DNA of 17,761 nt from Prevotella sp. GTDB taxonomy: Bacteria > Bacteroidota > Bacteroidia > Bacteroidales > Bacteroidaceae. Of this stretch, positions 1 to 6,210 are shown one piece after another (position 1 is the stretch's first letter; every line of letters starts with the position of its first letter). The stretch covers positions 1 to 17,761 of the forward strand of contig JAJWLX010000067.1 in NCBI GenBank assembly GCA_021636625.1. Direction: 5' to 3'. The translations under genes and the position numbers were made by a program. Below the pieces are notes generated by a model that searched no databases, had not been told where the DNA came from, and saw only the letters and a list, made by a program, of their open reading frames with translations.

Positions 1-62
1 AGCTGGTTTAGAGCATCTGCCTTACAAGCAGAGGGTCGGCGGTTCGAATCCGTCAGCGCCCA
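1..62 (+). tRNA. tRNA-Val (anticodon UAC), 5'-truncated by the window edge
   Basis: This is the 3' part of a valine tRNA, identical base for base to the complete copies at 113 and 238. The anticodon loop CTTACAA with anticodon TAC lies at about 22-28, the T arm GGTTCGAATCC at 41-51, and the 3' acceptor strand AGCGCCC at 55-61 with discriminator A62. The first 13 bases (5' acceptor strand and start of the D arm) lie before the window. The next bases are CA, so no CCA is encoded. Confidence 0.93.
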
Positions 63-111
63 CAGGGGTGTTCCCTGTGATTCACATTTGTGGTTGCAGG
101 GATTTTTTTTT
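63..111 (+). terminator. tRNA spacer with two competing hairpins and a T9 run
   Basis: The spacer can fold two mutually exclusive ways. CACAGGG (61-67), which includes the tRNA 3' end, can pair with CCCTGTG (73-79). Alternatively TCCCTG (72-77) can pair with CAGGGA (97-102), with an inner CACA/TGTG helix, directly before nine T residues: a normal intrinsic-terminator layout. The identical spacer recurs after the second tRNA (188-236). The shapes are seen in the sequence; the terminator and processing roles are inferred. Confidence 0.5.
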
Positions 112-112
112 A

Positions 113-187
113 GGGCGCTTAGCTCAGCTGGTTTAGAGCATCTGCCTTACAAGCAGAGGGTCGGCGGTTCGAATCCGTCAGCGCCCA
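113..187 (+). tRNA. tRNA-Val (anticodon UAC), second copy
   Basis: A complete 75-nt valine tRNA. Acceptor strands GGGCGCT (113-119) and AGCGCCC (180-186) pair over 7 bp, with discriminator A187. The anticodon stem CTGC/GCAG flanks loop CTTACAA, giving anticodon TAC. The T arm is GGTTCGAATCC. The bases after the discriminator are CA, so CCA must be added after transcription. It is the middle member of a 125-bp tandem array with identical spacers. Confidence 0.97.
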
Positions 188-236
188 CAGGGGTGTTCCC
201 TGTGATTCACATTTGTGGTTGCAGGGATTTTTTTTT
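188..236 (+). terminator. second copy of the tRNA spacer hairpin with T run
   Basis: Exact copy of the spacer after the first tRNA. A TCCCTG ... CAGGGA stem lies before nine T residues; the left arm can instead pair with the CACAGGG that spans the tRNA 3' end. Confidence 0.5.
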
Positions 237-237
237 A

Positions 238-312
238 GGGCGCTTAGCTCAGCTGGTTTAGAGCATCTGCCTTACAAGCAGAGGGTCGGCGGTTCGAATC
301 CGTCAGCGCCCA
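238..312 (+). tRNA. tRNA-Val (anticodon UAC), third copy
   Basis: Identical to the copy at 113 over all 75 nt. Acceptor strands are at 238-244 and 305-311, discriminator A312, anticodon TAC. Unlike the other two copies, the next three bases (313-315) are CCA, so this copy could carry an encoded CCA end. It is the last gene of the array. Confidence 0.97.
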
Positions 313-319
313 CCAGGTT

Positions 320-357
320 AAAAGGTCTTTCAACAATCGTTGGAAGACCTTTTTTGT
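320..357 (+). terminator. intrinsic terminator of the tRNA-Val array
   Basis: A 15-bp stem runs from A320 to C334 and from G339 to T353, closed by the loop AATC and broken only by one T-G wobble. The 3' arm merges into a T run. It begins 8 bases after the third tRNA. Confidence 0.92.
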
Positions 358-410
358 TTTAATTAAAGCTAAATAATTCATAGTTTTTCTGTTTTCTCGT
401 AGGAATTCAT

Positions 411-418
411 TAACTTTG
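411..418 (+). promoter_or_regulatory. Bacteroidetes-type -7 box for purB
   Basis: TAACTTTG matches the Bacteroidetes sigma-ABfr -7 consensus TAnnTTTG and lies 27 bases before the purB ATG, giving a short leader. Upstream (381-399) is T-rich but shows no clean TTTG -33 box. Confidence 0.7.
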
Positions 419-445
419 CACCCTATATAAATAATACGTATTGTT

Positions 446-1792
446 ATGAATTTAGATTTATTGACTGCCATATCACCTATAGATGGTCGTTACAGGGGAA
501 AAACAGAGCAACTCGCCAACTACTTTTCAGAGTATGCTCTCATTCGTTATCGTGTTCGAGTAGAGATAGAGTATTTCATTACTTTATGTGAGTTACCATT
601 GCCACAGTTGGCTTCTTTCGATCAGTCGCTGTTTGAGCGTTTGCGTGACATCTATCGTAAATTTAACGAGAACGATGCTCAGCGTGTGAAAGACATTGAG
701 AAGGTTACCAACCACGATGTGAAAGCTGTTGAGTATTTCATCAAGGAAGAGTTTGACAAGATTGGTGGCTTGGATGCCTACAAGGAGTTTATCCACTTCG
801 GTTTGACATCTCAGGACATCAACAACACCAGTGTGCCTCTTTCTGTGAAGGAAGCTCTGGAGGAGTGCTTCTGCCCTCAGGTAGAAGAGCTGATTGCCCA
901 GCTTCAGACTTATGCTGATGAGTGGAAGGATGTACCTATGTTGGCTAAGACCCATGGTCAGCCTGCATCTCCTACCCGTTTGGGCAAGGAAATCATGGTT
1001 TATGTATATCGTCTCACCGAGCAGCTTGATTCATTGAAGGCTTGCAAGTTTACAGCTAAGTTTGGTGGTGCTACCGGTAACTACAATGCTCATCATGTAG
1101 CTTATCCAGAGTATGACTGGAAAGCTTTCGGCAACAAGTTCGTCAGCGAGAAGCTGGGCTTGGAGCGTGAGCAATATACTACTCAGATCAGCAACTATGA
1201 TCATCTGGGTTCCATCTTTGATGCCATCCGCAGAATCAACACCATCATCATCGACTTGGACCGTGACTTCTGGATGTACATCTCTATGGATTACTTCAAG
1301 CAGAAGATCAAGGCTGGTGAGGTAGGTTCCAGCGCTATGCCACACAAGGTGAACCCTATTGATTACGAGAACAGTGAGGGTAACCTCGGTATTGCCAATG
1401 CCATCCTCCAGTTCCTGGCACAGAAGCTCCCGGTTAGCCGTCTGCAGCGCGACCTTACTGACAGCACCGTACTCCGTAACATCGGTGTTCCTCTCGGTCA
1501 TAGCGTCATCGCCATCCAGAGCACATTGAAGGGCTTGCGTAAGCTCATCCTCCATGAGGAGAAGTTGCAGGAAGATTTGAATAATACCTGGGCTGTAGTA
1601 GCTGAGGCTATCCAGACCATCCTTCGCCGTGAGGCTTATCCACATCCATACGAGGCATTGAAGGCGCTCACCCGCACCAATACCCATATGACAGAGGAGA
1701 CCATTCATGAGTTTATCAAGGGATTGAATGTAAGTGATAGCGTGAAGGCCGAATTGATGGCTATCACTCCTAGCAATTACACCGGTATTTAA
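446..1792 (+). CDS. purB: adenylosuccinate lyase PurB
   Basis: Catalyses two steps of cytosolic purine synthesis: cleavage of SAICAR to AICAR and of adenylosuccinate to AMP, each releasing fumarate. The 448-residue product has the fumarase/aspartase superfamily fold. The superfamily signature SSAMPHKVNP lies at residues 295-304, the flexible loop that carries the catalytic serine. KTHGQPASPT at 168-177 contains His170, matching the catalytic histidine region of bacterial PurB. The N-terminal substrate-loop motif SPIDGRYR is present at residues 10-17. The length matches the E. coli-type enzyme (about 456). The ATG at 446 follows the -7 box by 27 bases and no earlier in-frame start fits. The gene stands alone between the tRNA terminator and the RluB gene. 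Family assignment is very secure. Confidence 0.98.
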   Translation: MNLDLLTAISPIDGRYRGKTEQLANYFSEYALIRYRVRVEIEYFITLCELPLPQLASFDQSLFERLRDIYRKFNENDAQRVKDIEKVTNHDVKAVEYFIKEEFDKIGGLDAYKEFIHFGLTSQDINNTSVPLSVKEALEECFCPQVEELIAQLQTYADEWKDVPMLAKTHGQPASPTRLGKEIMVYVYRLTEQLDSLKACKFTAKFGGATGNYNAHHVAYPEYDWKAFGNKFVSEKLGLEREQYTTQISNYDHLGSIFDAIRRINTIIIDLDRDFWMYISMDYFKQKIKAGEVGSSAMPHKVNPIDYENSEGNLGIANAILQFLAQKLPVSRLQRDLTDSTVLRNIGVPLGHSVIAIQSTLKGLRKLILHEEKLQEDLNNTWAVVAEAIQTILRREAYPHPYEALKALTRTNTHMTEETIHEFIKGLNVSDSVKAELMAITPSNYTGI

Positions 1793-1909
1793 TCAAAAAG
1801 CAGTTTCCCTAACGGGCAGCCAAGGATATATCAAGACATATCATATATAACATAATTAATAATAATAGATTTATTAACCCGGCCGTGAGGCTTTTATATT
1901 GAATAAATT
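1793..1909 (+). other. purB-rluB intergenic leader
   Basis: 117 bp, very A+T-rich in its middle (1830-1875), with two GC-rich islands. One is CCC-TAAC-GGG (near 1806-1818). The other is GGCCGTGAGGC (1881-1891), a GCC/GGC mini-hairpin with a GTGA loop followed by TTTT, about 15 bases before the rluB start. I find no clear TAnnTTTG box and no strong terminator, so co-transcription with purB remains possible. Confidence 0.4.
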
Positions 1910-3406
1910 ATGGATTCAGAGTTCGAAAACAAACCACAGAGTCAATCGTCTGAGAGCGAGAACACCCGAGAGGGCTTCAACGCAGGCGGTTATCAGAAGA
2001 GTTATCGTAGTGTAGGTCGCACACAGCGTCCACGTATTAACAGTCATCGCCCATCATTCAACAGCGATAGAAGTAGCAGCAGTAGCGAGGGTGGCTTCCG
2101 TCCGGAAGGCTTCGGTGCTGGCTTGCAGAGCAGTTCTACCAGCTCTAGCAGCGAGCGTCCACAGCGCAGCTATGGTAGCAGCCGTGGCAGCTATGGCAGC
2201 CGTCCACAGCAGGGTGGCTACAACAGCCGTGGTGGCTATAACAGCAACCGTGGTGGTTACAATGGTCGTCCTCAGCAGGGTGGCTATGGCAGCCGTCCAC
2301 AGCAGGGGGGCTACAACAGTCGTCCTCGTTTCAATAATAACGCAGAAGGTGACGATCAGCATCCATCAACTGGTGGCTATCAGCCACGTCAGCAGGGTGG
2401 TTACAATGGTCGTCCTCAGCAGGGTGGCTATGGCAGCCGTCCTCAGCATGGCGGTTACAACAGCCGTCCTCAGCATGGTGGCTACAACAGCAACCGTGGT
2501 GGTTATGGCCGTCCTCAGCAGGGTGGTTACAATAGCAACCGTGGTGGCGGCTATGGTCGTCCACAGGGTGGTGGCTATGGCAACAACCGTGGTGGTGGCT
2601 TCCGTCAGCACACTCCAGGATACGATCCAAATGCTAAGTATAGCATGAAGAAGCGTATCGAATACAAGGAGGAGAATATCGACCCAACAGAGCCATTGCG
2701 CTTGAATAAGTTCCTTGCCAATGCTGGTGTCTGCTCTCGCCGTGAGGCTGATGAGTTCATCCAGGCTGGTCTGGTAACTGTCAATGGTCAGGTAGTTACC
2801 GAGTTGGGTACCAAGATTCTTCGCACCGACGAGGTGAAGTTCCATGATGCTGTAGTATCTTTGGAGAAGAAGGTATATGTATTGCTCAACAAGCCAAAGG
2901 ATTACGTGACAACCAGCGACGATCCTCAGCAGCGCAAGACTGTGATGGACCTCGTAAAGGATGTATGCCCTGAGCGTATCTATCCTGTAGGTCGTCTCGA
3001 CCGTAACACAACAGGTGTACTCCTGTTGACCAACGATGGTGACCTGGCTTCTAAGCTGACTCACCCTAAGTTCTTGAAAAAGAAGGTATATCATGTACAC
3101 CTCGACAAGAACCTCACTGCTCACGATATGCAGCAGATCAGCGAGGGTATCACTTTGGAAGATGGCGAGATCAAGGCAGATGCAGTAGCTTATGCTGACG
3201 AGCGTGACAAGTCACAGGTAGGTATCGAGATTCACAGCGGTAAGAACCGTATCGTTCGCCGTATCTTCGAGAGCCTCGGCTATCGTGTAACCAAGCTCGA
3301 CCGTGTACAGTTTGCAGGTTTGACCAAGAAGAATCTCCGTCGCGGTGACTGGCGCTTCCTTACTGAGAAGGAAGTAGATATGCTCCGTATGGGTGCTTTT
3401 GAATAA
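1910..3406 (+). CDS. RluB/RsuA-family rRNA pseudouridine synthase with a long RG/GY-rich N-terminal tail
   Basis: Converts a uridine in rRNA (for RluB, in 23S helix 89) to pseudouridine. The 498-residue product has three parts: a Ser/Arg/Gly-rich disordered region (about 1-85); some fourteen GGY units with NSRPQ/NSNR/GRPQQ linkers (about 88-236); and the enzyme. The enzyme starts with an S4 RNA-binding domain (LRLNKFLANAG, from residue 263, to about 309). The catalytic domain has the GRLDRNTTG motif with catalytic Asp364 and, later, the KNRIVRRIFESLG segment typical of RsuA/RluB. The enzyme part alone matches the family's usual length (about 240-290); the tail adds about 250 residues. RG/GY tails are known in general for RNA binding and condensation, so an RNA-contact or cold-response role is inferred. 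Which rRNA position is modified cannot be told from sequence. Confidence 0.93.
   Translation: MDSEFENKPQSQSSESENTREGFNAGGYQKSYRSVGRTQRPRINSHRPSFNSDRSSSSSEGGFRPEGFGAGLQSSSTSSSSERPQRSYGSSRGSYGSRPQQGGYNSRGGYNSNRGGYNGRPQQGGYGSRPQQGGYNSRPRFNNNAEGDDQHPSTGGYQPRQQGGYNGRPQQGGYGSRPQHGGYNSRPQHGGYNSNRGGYGRPQQGGYNSNRGGGYGRPQGGGYGNNRGGGFRQHTPGYDPNAKYSMKKRIEYKEENIDPTEPLRLNKFLANAGVCSRREADEFIQAGLVTVNGQVVTELGTKILRTDEVKFHDAVVSLEKKVYVLLNKPKDYVTTSDDPQQRKTVMDLVKDVCPERIYPVGRLDRNTTGVLLLTNDGDLASKLTHPKFLKKKVYHVHLDKNLTAHDMQQISEGITLEDGEIKADAVAYADERDKSQVGIEIHSGKNRIVRRIFESLGYRVTKLDRVQFAGLTKKNLRRGDWRFLTEKEVDMLRMGAFE
2160..2620 (+). repeat. coding repeats of the GGY-rich tail, including a 144-bp duplication
   Basis: The GGY region is repetitive at DNA level. 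A stretch starting at 2252 is repeated from 2396, an offset of exactly 144 bp (48 codons), with about 47 identical bases before it diverges. Smaller units encoding NSRPQ-GGY and NSNR-GGY recur every 8-10 codons. All offsets are multiples of three, so copy-number change would keep the enzyme in frame. Confidence 0.85.
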
Positions 3407-3426
3407 GGATAATAAGATATAATAAG

Positions 3427-3456
3427 AAAGGAGACTATCTGTTTAGTCTCCTTTTT
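3427..3456 (+). terminator. hairpin with T run between rluB and asnS
   Basis: A stem of about 11 bp (AAAGGAGACTA at 3427-3437 pairing with TAGTCTCCTTT at 3444-3454), loop TCTGTT, then five T residues: a good intrinsic terminator for the RluB gene. It ends only 16 bases before the asnS ATG, so asnS either depends on read-through or uses a start site upstream with this hairpin in its leader. Confidence 0.85.
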
Positions 3457-3472
3457 AACCTATTAATTAACA

Positions 3473-4900
3473 ATGGAAAAAGTAAAAAGAACTAAAGTCG
3501 TTGACTTGCTCAAAAGCACTGCCTACGACTCAATCGTGAATGTTAAGGGATGGGTTCGTACCCATCGTAGTAGCAAAGCAGTCGATTTTATCGCTCTTAA
3601 CGATGGTTCTACTATTAATAATATTCAGATAGTAGTCGACCCATCAAAGGTCGATGAGAATCAGCTCCGTCAGATTACTACCGGTGCTTGTATCAGTGCC
3701 GTAGGTACGCTGGTAGAAAGCCAGGGTGCCGGACAGAGTGTTGAAATCCAGTGCGAGAGCATCGAGATTTACGGTCTCTGCGGCAGCGACTATCCTATGC
3801 AGAAGAAGGGACAGAGCTTCGAGTACATGCGTCAGTATGCTCACCTCCGTCTCCGTACCAATACTTTTGGTGCCGTAATGCGTATCCGCCACAACATGGC
3901 GATGGCTATCCACACCTACTTCCACGAGCATGGATATTTCTATTTCAATACTCCTCTCATCACAGCCAGCGACTGCGAGGGTGCAGGTCAGATGTTCCAG
4001 GTTACAACCAAGAACCTCTACAACCTGAAGAAGACAGAGGATGGCAAGATTGACTATTCTGATGATTTCTTCGGCAAGCAGACTTCCCTGACCGTTTCTG
4101 GTCAGTTGGAGGGTGAGCTCGGTGCTACAGCACTTGGCGCCATCTACACCTTCGGTCCAACCTTCCGTGCAGAGAACAGTAATACTCCTCGCCACTTGGC
4201 TGAGTTCTGGATGGTAGAGCCTGAGGTTGCTTTTTTGGATATGGATGGTTTGATGGAGCTGGAGGAAGACTTCATCAAGTACTGTATCCGTTGGGCATTG
4301 GAGCATTGCAAGGACGATCTTGCTTTCTTGAACAAGATGATAGACAAGGGCCTGATTGCCCGTCTGGAAGGCGTATTGAATTCCGACTTCGTTCATCTTC
4401 CATATACCGAGGGTATCCGCATCCTTCAGGAGGCTATTGCCAACGGCAAGAAGTTTGAGTTCCCATGCGAGTGGGGTGATGACCTGGCTTCAGAGCATGA
4501 GCGTTTCCTCGTAGAGGAGCACTTCAAGCGCCCGGTTATCATGACCAACTATCCTAAGGCTATCAAGGCATTCTATATGAAGATAGACGAGGAGGAGAGT
4601 GGTTTCGGCGGCAAGAGCGGTCAGACCGTTCAGGGTACCGACGTACTGTTCCCACAGATTGGTGAGATTATCGGTGGTTCTGTCCGTGAGGAGAGCTATG
4701 ACAAGCTGATGGGTGAGATTGAGGCTCGCAACATCCCTATGAAGGATATGAACTGGTATCTTGATACCCGTAAGTACGGTTCATGCCCACATGCAGGTTT
4801 CGGTCTCGGTTTCGAGCGTCTGATCCTCTTCGTAACCGGTATGCAGAACATCCGCGACGTGATTCCTTTCCCACGTACACCAAAGAATGCAGAGTTCTAA
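3473..4900 (+). CDS. asnS: asparaginyl-tRNA synthetase AsnS
   Basis: Charges tRNA-Asn with asparagine using ATP (class IIb synthetase, cytosolic). The 475-residue product has an N-terminal OB-fold anticodon-binding domain (about 16-105, KVNVKGWVRTHR-like start), then the class II catalytic core. Motif 2 is FRAENSNTPRHLAEF from residue 231; motif 3 is GFGLGFERLILFVTG from residue 442. The motif 2 sequence with Asn after AE and TPRHLAEFWM is the AsnRS pattern rather than AspRS. A short insertion around KKTEDGKIDYSDDFFG (about 184-200) separates it from shorter homologues. Length fits the family (about 466). The start at 3473 is the first ATG after the rluB hairpin. Confidence 0.97.
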   Translation: MEKVKRTKVVDLLKSTAYDSIVNVKGWVRTHRSSKAVDFIALNDGSTINNIQIVVDPSKVDENQLRQITTGACISAVGTLVESQGAGQSVEIQCESIEIYGLCGSDYPMQKKGQSFEYMRQYAHLRLRTNTFGAVMRIRHNMAMAIHTYFHEHGYFYFNTPLITASDCEGAGQMFQVTTKNLYNLKKTEDGKIDYSDDFFGKQTSLTVSGQLEGELGATALGAIYTFGPTFRAENSNTPRHLAEFWMVEPEVAFLDMDGLMELEEDFIKYCIRWALEHCKDDLAFLNKMIDKGLIARLEGVLNSDFVHLPYTEGIRILQEAIANGKKFEFPCEWGDDLASEHERFLVEEHFKRPVIMTNYPKAIKAFYMKIDEEESGFGGKSGQTVQGTDVLFPQIGEIIGGSVREESYDKLMGEIEARNIPMKDMNWYLDTRKYGSCPHAGFGLGFERLILFVTGMQNIRDVIPFPRTPKNAEF

Positions 4901-4902
4901 TC

Positions 4903-4920
4903 TTCGTTGATATCAACGAA
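4903..4920. other. perfect 18-bp palindrome after asnS
   Basis: TTCGTTGATATCAACGAA is a perfect inverted repeat beginning 2 bases after the asnS stop. It can act as an RNA hairpin (7 bp with a 4-nt loop) or a dyad protein-binding site. The actual terminator follows 16 bases later, so this element is not needed for termination. Confidence 0.6.
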
Positions 4921-4935
4921 AACAGAATATAGGAT

Positions 4936-4973
4936 AAGCGAGGCTTCTTTTTCAGAGGTCTCGCTTTTATTTT
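4936..4973 (+). terminator. intrinsic terminator of asnS
   Basis: AAGCGAGGCTTCT (4936-4948) pairs with AGAGGTCTCGCTT (4954-4966) using two G-U wobbles, around a TTTTC loop, and is followed by TTATTTT. Position and form fit termination of asnS. Confidence 0.85.
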
Positions 4974-5058
4974 GTCAGCCAGGCGCTTATTTTACCGACT
5001 AAGCTCTGGGTTTTGCTTATTTTTACATCTTTTCTTCCTCATTCTCATTATTTTATTG

Positions 5059-5066
5059 TACCTTTG
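5059..5066 (+). promoter_or_regulatory. Bacteroidetes-type -7 box for trpS
   Basis: TACCTTTG matches TAnnTTTG exactly and lies 28 bases before the trpS ATG, similar to the purB arrangement. The -33 region is only T-rich (5030-5034). No leader peptide or T-box-like structure is visible in the short leader. Confidence 0.75.
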
Positions 5067-5094
5067 CACCTAAAAATATAAAATCGTAAGAAAA

Positions 5095-6180
5095 ATGGGA
5101 AAGATTATATTGACGGGCGACCGTCCTACAGGTAAACTTCACCTGGGTCACTACATCGGCTCATTGCAGCGCCGAGTACAACTTCAGAACGCTGGCGACT
5201 TCGACAGAATGTTCGTATTCATGGCCGACGTTCAGGCTTTGACAGATAACGCTGACAATCCTGAGAAAATCCGCCAGAACATTACAGAGGTAGCACTCGA
5301 TTATCTTTCTGCGGGTCTCGACCCACAGAAGTGTACACTCTATATCCAGAGTATGATTCCTGAGTTGGCTGAGTTGACTACCTACCTGATGAACCTCATC
5401 TCTGTATCTCGCGTTCAGCGTAACCCAACCGTGAAGACTGAGATCAAGATGCGTAACTTCGAGGCAAACATTCCGCTCGGTTTCTTCTGCTATCCTGTGA
5501 GTCAGGCTGCCGACATCACCGCTTTCAAGGCTACAACCGTGCCTGCCGGTGAGGACCAGGAGCCTATGCTGGAGGTAACCCGCGAGTTGGTTCGCCGTTT
5601 TAACCAGACTTATGCACCTGTTTTGGTAGAGCCAGAGATTCTGCTTCCTGAGATTGCCTGCTGCCGTCGTCTTCCAGGAACTGACGGTAAGGAGAAGATG
5701 AGTAAGAGTCTCGGTAACTGTATCTACATGAGCGATGACGAGAAGACCGTTTGGAAGAAGGTGAAGAAGATGTCTAACGGTGAGCCACGTATGAGCATGG
5801 AAGAGCCGGGACATCTGGAGGGTAATGCCGTGTTCACTTATCTTGAGGCATTCTCTACTCCTGAGGACTTCGCTGAATTCTGGCCTGAGTTCAAGACTTT
5901 GGATGAGTTGAAGGAGCAGTATGTGAAGGGTGGTATCGGTGATGGTACCTGCAAGAAATTCCTCAACAGCGTCATCAACAAGATGCTTGACCCAATCCGT
6001 GCCCGCCGTCATGAGTTTGAGCAGGATATTCCTGAGGTATTCAATATCCTGAAGAAGGGTAGCGAGGATGCCCGCGAGTTTGCAGCCCAGACCATGGACG
6101 AGGTTCGCAAGGCGATGCGCATCGACTACTTCAGCGATGCTGCCTATATTGAGGAGCAGGCTGCGAAGTTTAGAATTTAA
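5095..6180 (+). CDS. trpS: tryptophanyl-tRNA synthetase TrpS
   Basis: Charges tRNA-Trp with tryptophan (class Ic synthetase, cytosolic). The 361-residue product shows the class I HIGH-type motif as KLHLGHYIG at residues 14-22 and the KMSKS loop exactly as KEKMSKSLGN at 199-208. The TGDRPTGKLHLGHY start is typical of bacterial TrpRS. The product is longer than E. coli TrpRS (334), mostly through an insertion after the KMSKS loop (about 215-260). The ATG at 5095 lies 28 bases after a clear -7 box. The MATE gene follows after 26 bases, so the two are probably transcribed together. Confidence 0.97.
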   Translation: MGKIILTGDRPTGKLHLGHYIGSLQRRVQLQNAGDFDRMFVFMADVQALTDNADNPEKIRQNITEVALDYLSAGLDPQKCTLYIQSMIPELAELTTYLMNLISVSRVQRNPTVKTEIKMRNFEANIPLGFFCYPVSQAADITAFKATTVPAGEDQEPMLEVTRELVRRFNQTYAPVLVEPEILLPEIACCRRLPGTDGKEKMSKSLGNCIYMSDDEKTVWKKVKKMSNGEPRMSMEEPGHLEGNAVFTYLEAFSTPEDFAEFWPEFKTLDELKEQYVKGGIGDGTCKKFLNSVINKMLDPIRARRHEFEQDIPEVFNILKKGSEDAREFAAQTMDEVRKAMRIDYFSDAAYIEEQAAKFRI

Positions 6181-6186
6181 TACTTA

Positions 6187-6210
6187 TCACTTAAACACCG
6201 GAATAAGTGA
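6187..6210 (+). promoter_or_regulatory. hairpin covering the GTG start of the MATE gene
   Basis: TCACTTA (6187-6193) can pair with TAAGTGA (6204-6210), placing the GTG start (6207-6209) inside the 3' arm. An alternative pairing of ACTTAT (6182-6187) with ATAAGT (6203-6208) also covers it. This could couple MATE translation to ribosomes finishing trpS at 6180. The pairing is seen; the effect is inferred. Confidence 0.35.

Larger units (their letters stand above)
1..312 (+). repeat. 125-bp tandem repeat: tRNA-Val plus 50-bp spacer
   Basis: Position 1 corresponds to 126 and 126 to 251: the repeat unit is a 75-nt tRNA plus a 50-nt spacer, with no mismatch that I can find between the copies inside the window. 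More copies may lie to the left. The array pattern breaks only after the third tRNA, where the 3' flank changes from CAGGGG to CCAGG. Confidence 0.95.

Noticed and set aside
244..471. 75-residue minus-strand frame over the third tRNA-Val
   Set aside because: Its end (DSNRRPSACKADALNQLS) is the well-known spurious translation of the antisense of a tRNA gene.
1031..1708. 225-residue minus-strand frame opposite purB
   Set aside because: Antisense shadow of a securely identified gene, without recognisable motifs.
2091..2648. 185-residue plus-strand frame within the RluB-like gene
   Set aside because: It is the shifted frame of the GGY repeats. The low-complexity V/A/M/S composition follows from the repeats, and the frame has no start context or family.
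2366..3124. 252-residue minus-strand frame opposite the RluB-like gene
   Set aside because: Antisense of the repeats and of the conserved S4/catalytic domain; no recognisable domain of its own.
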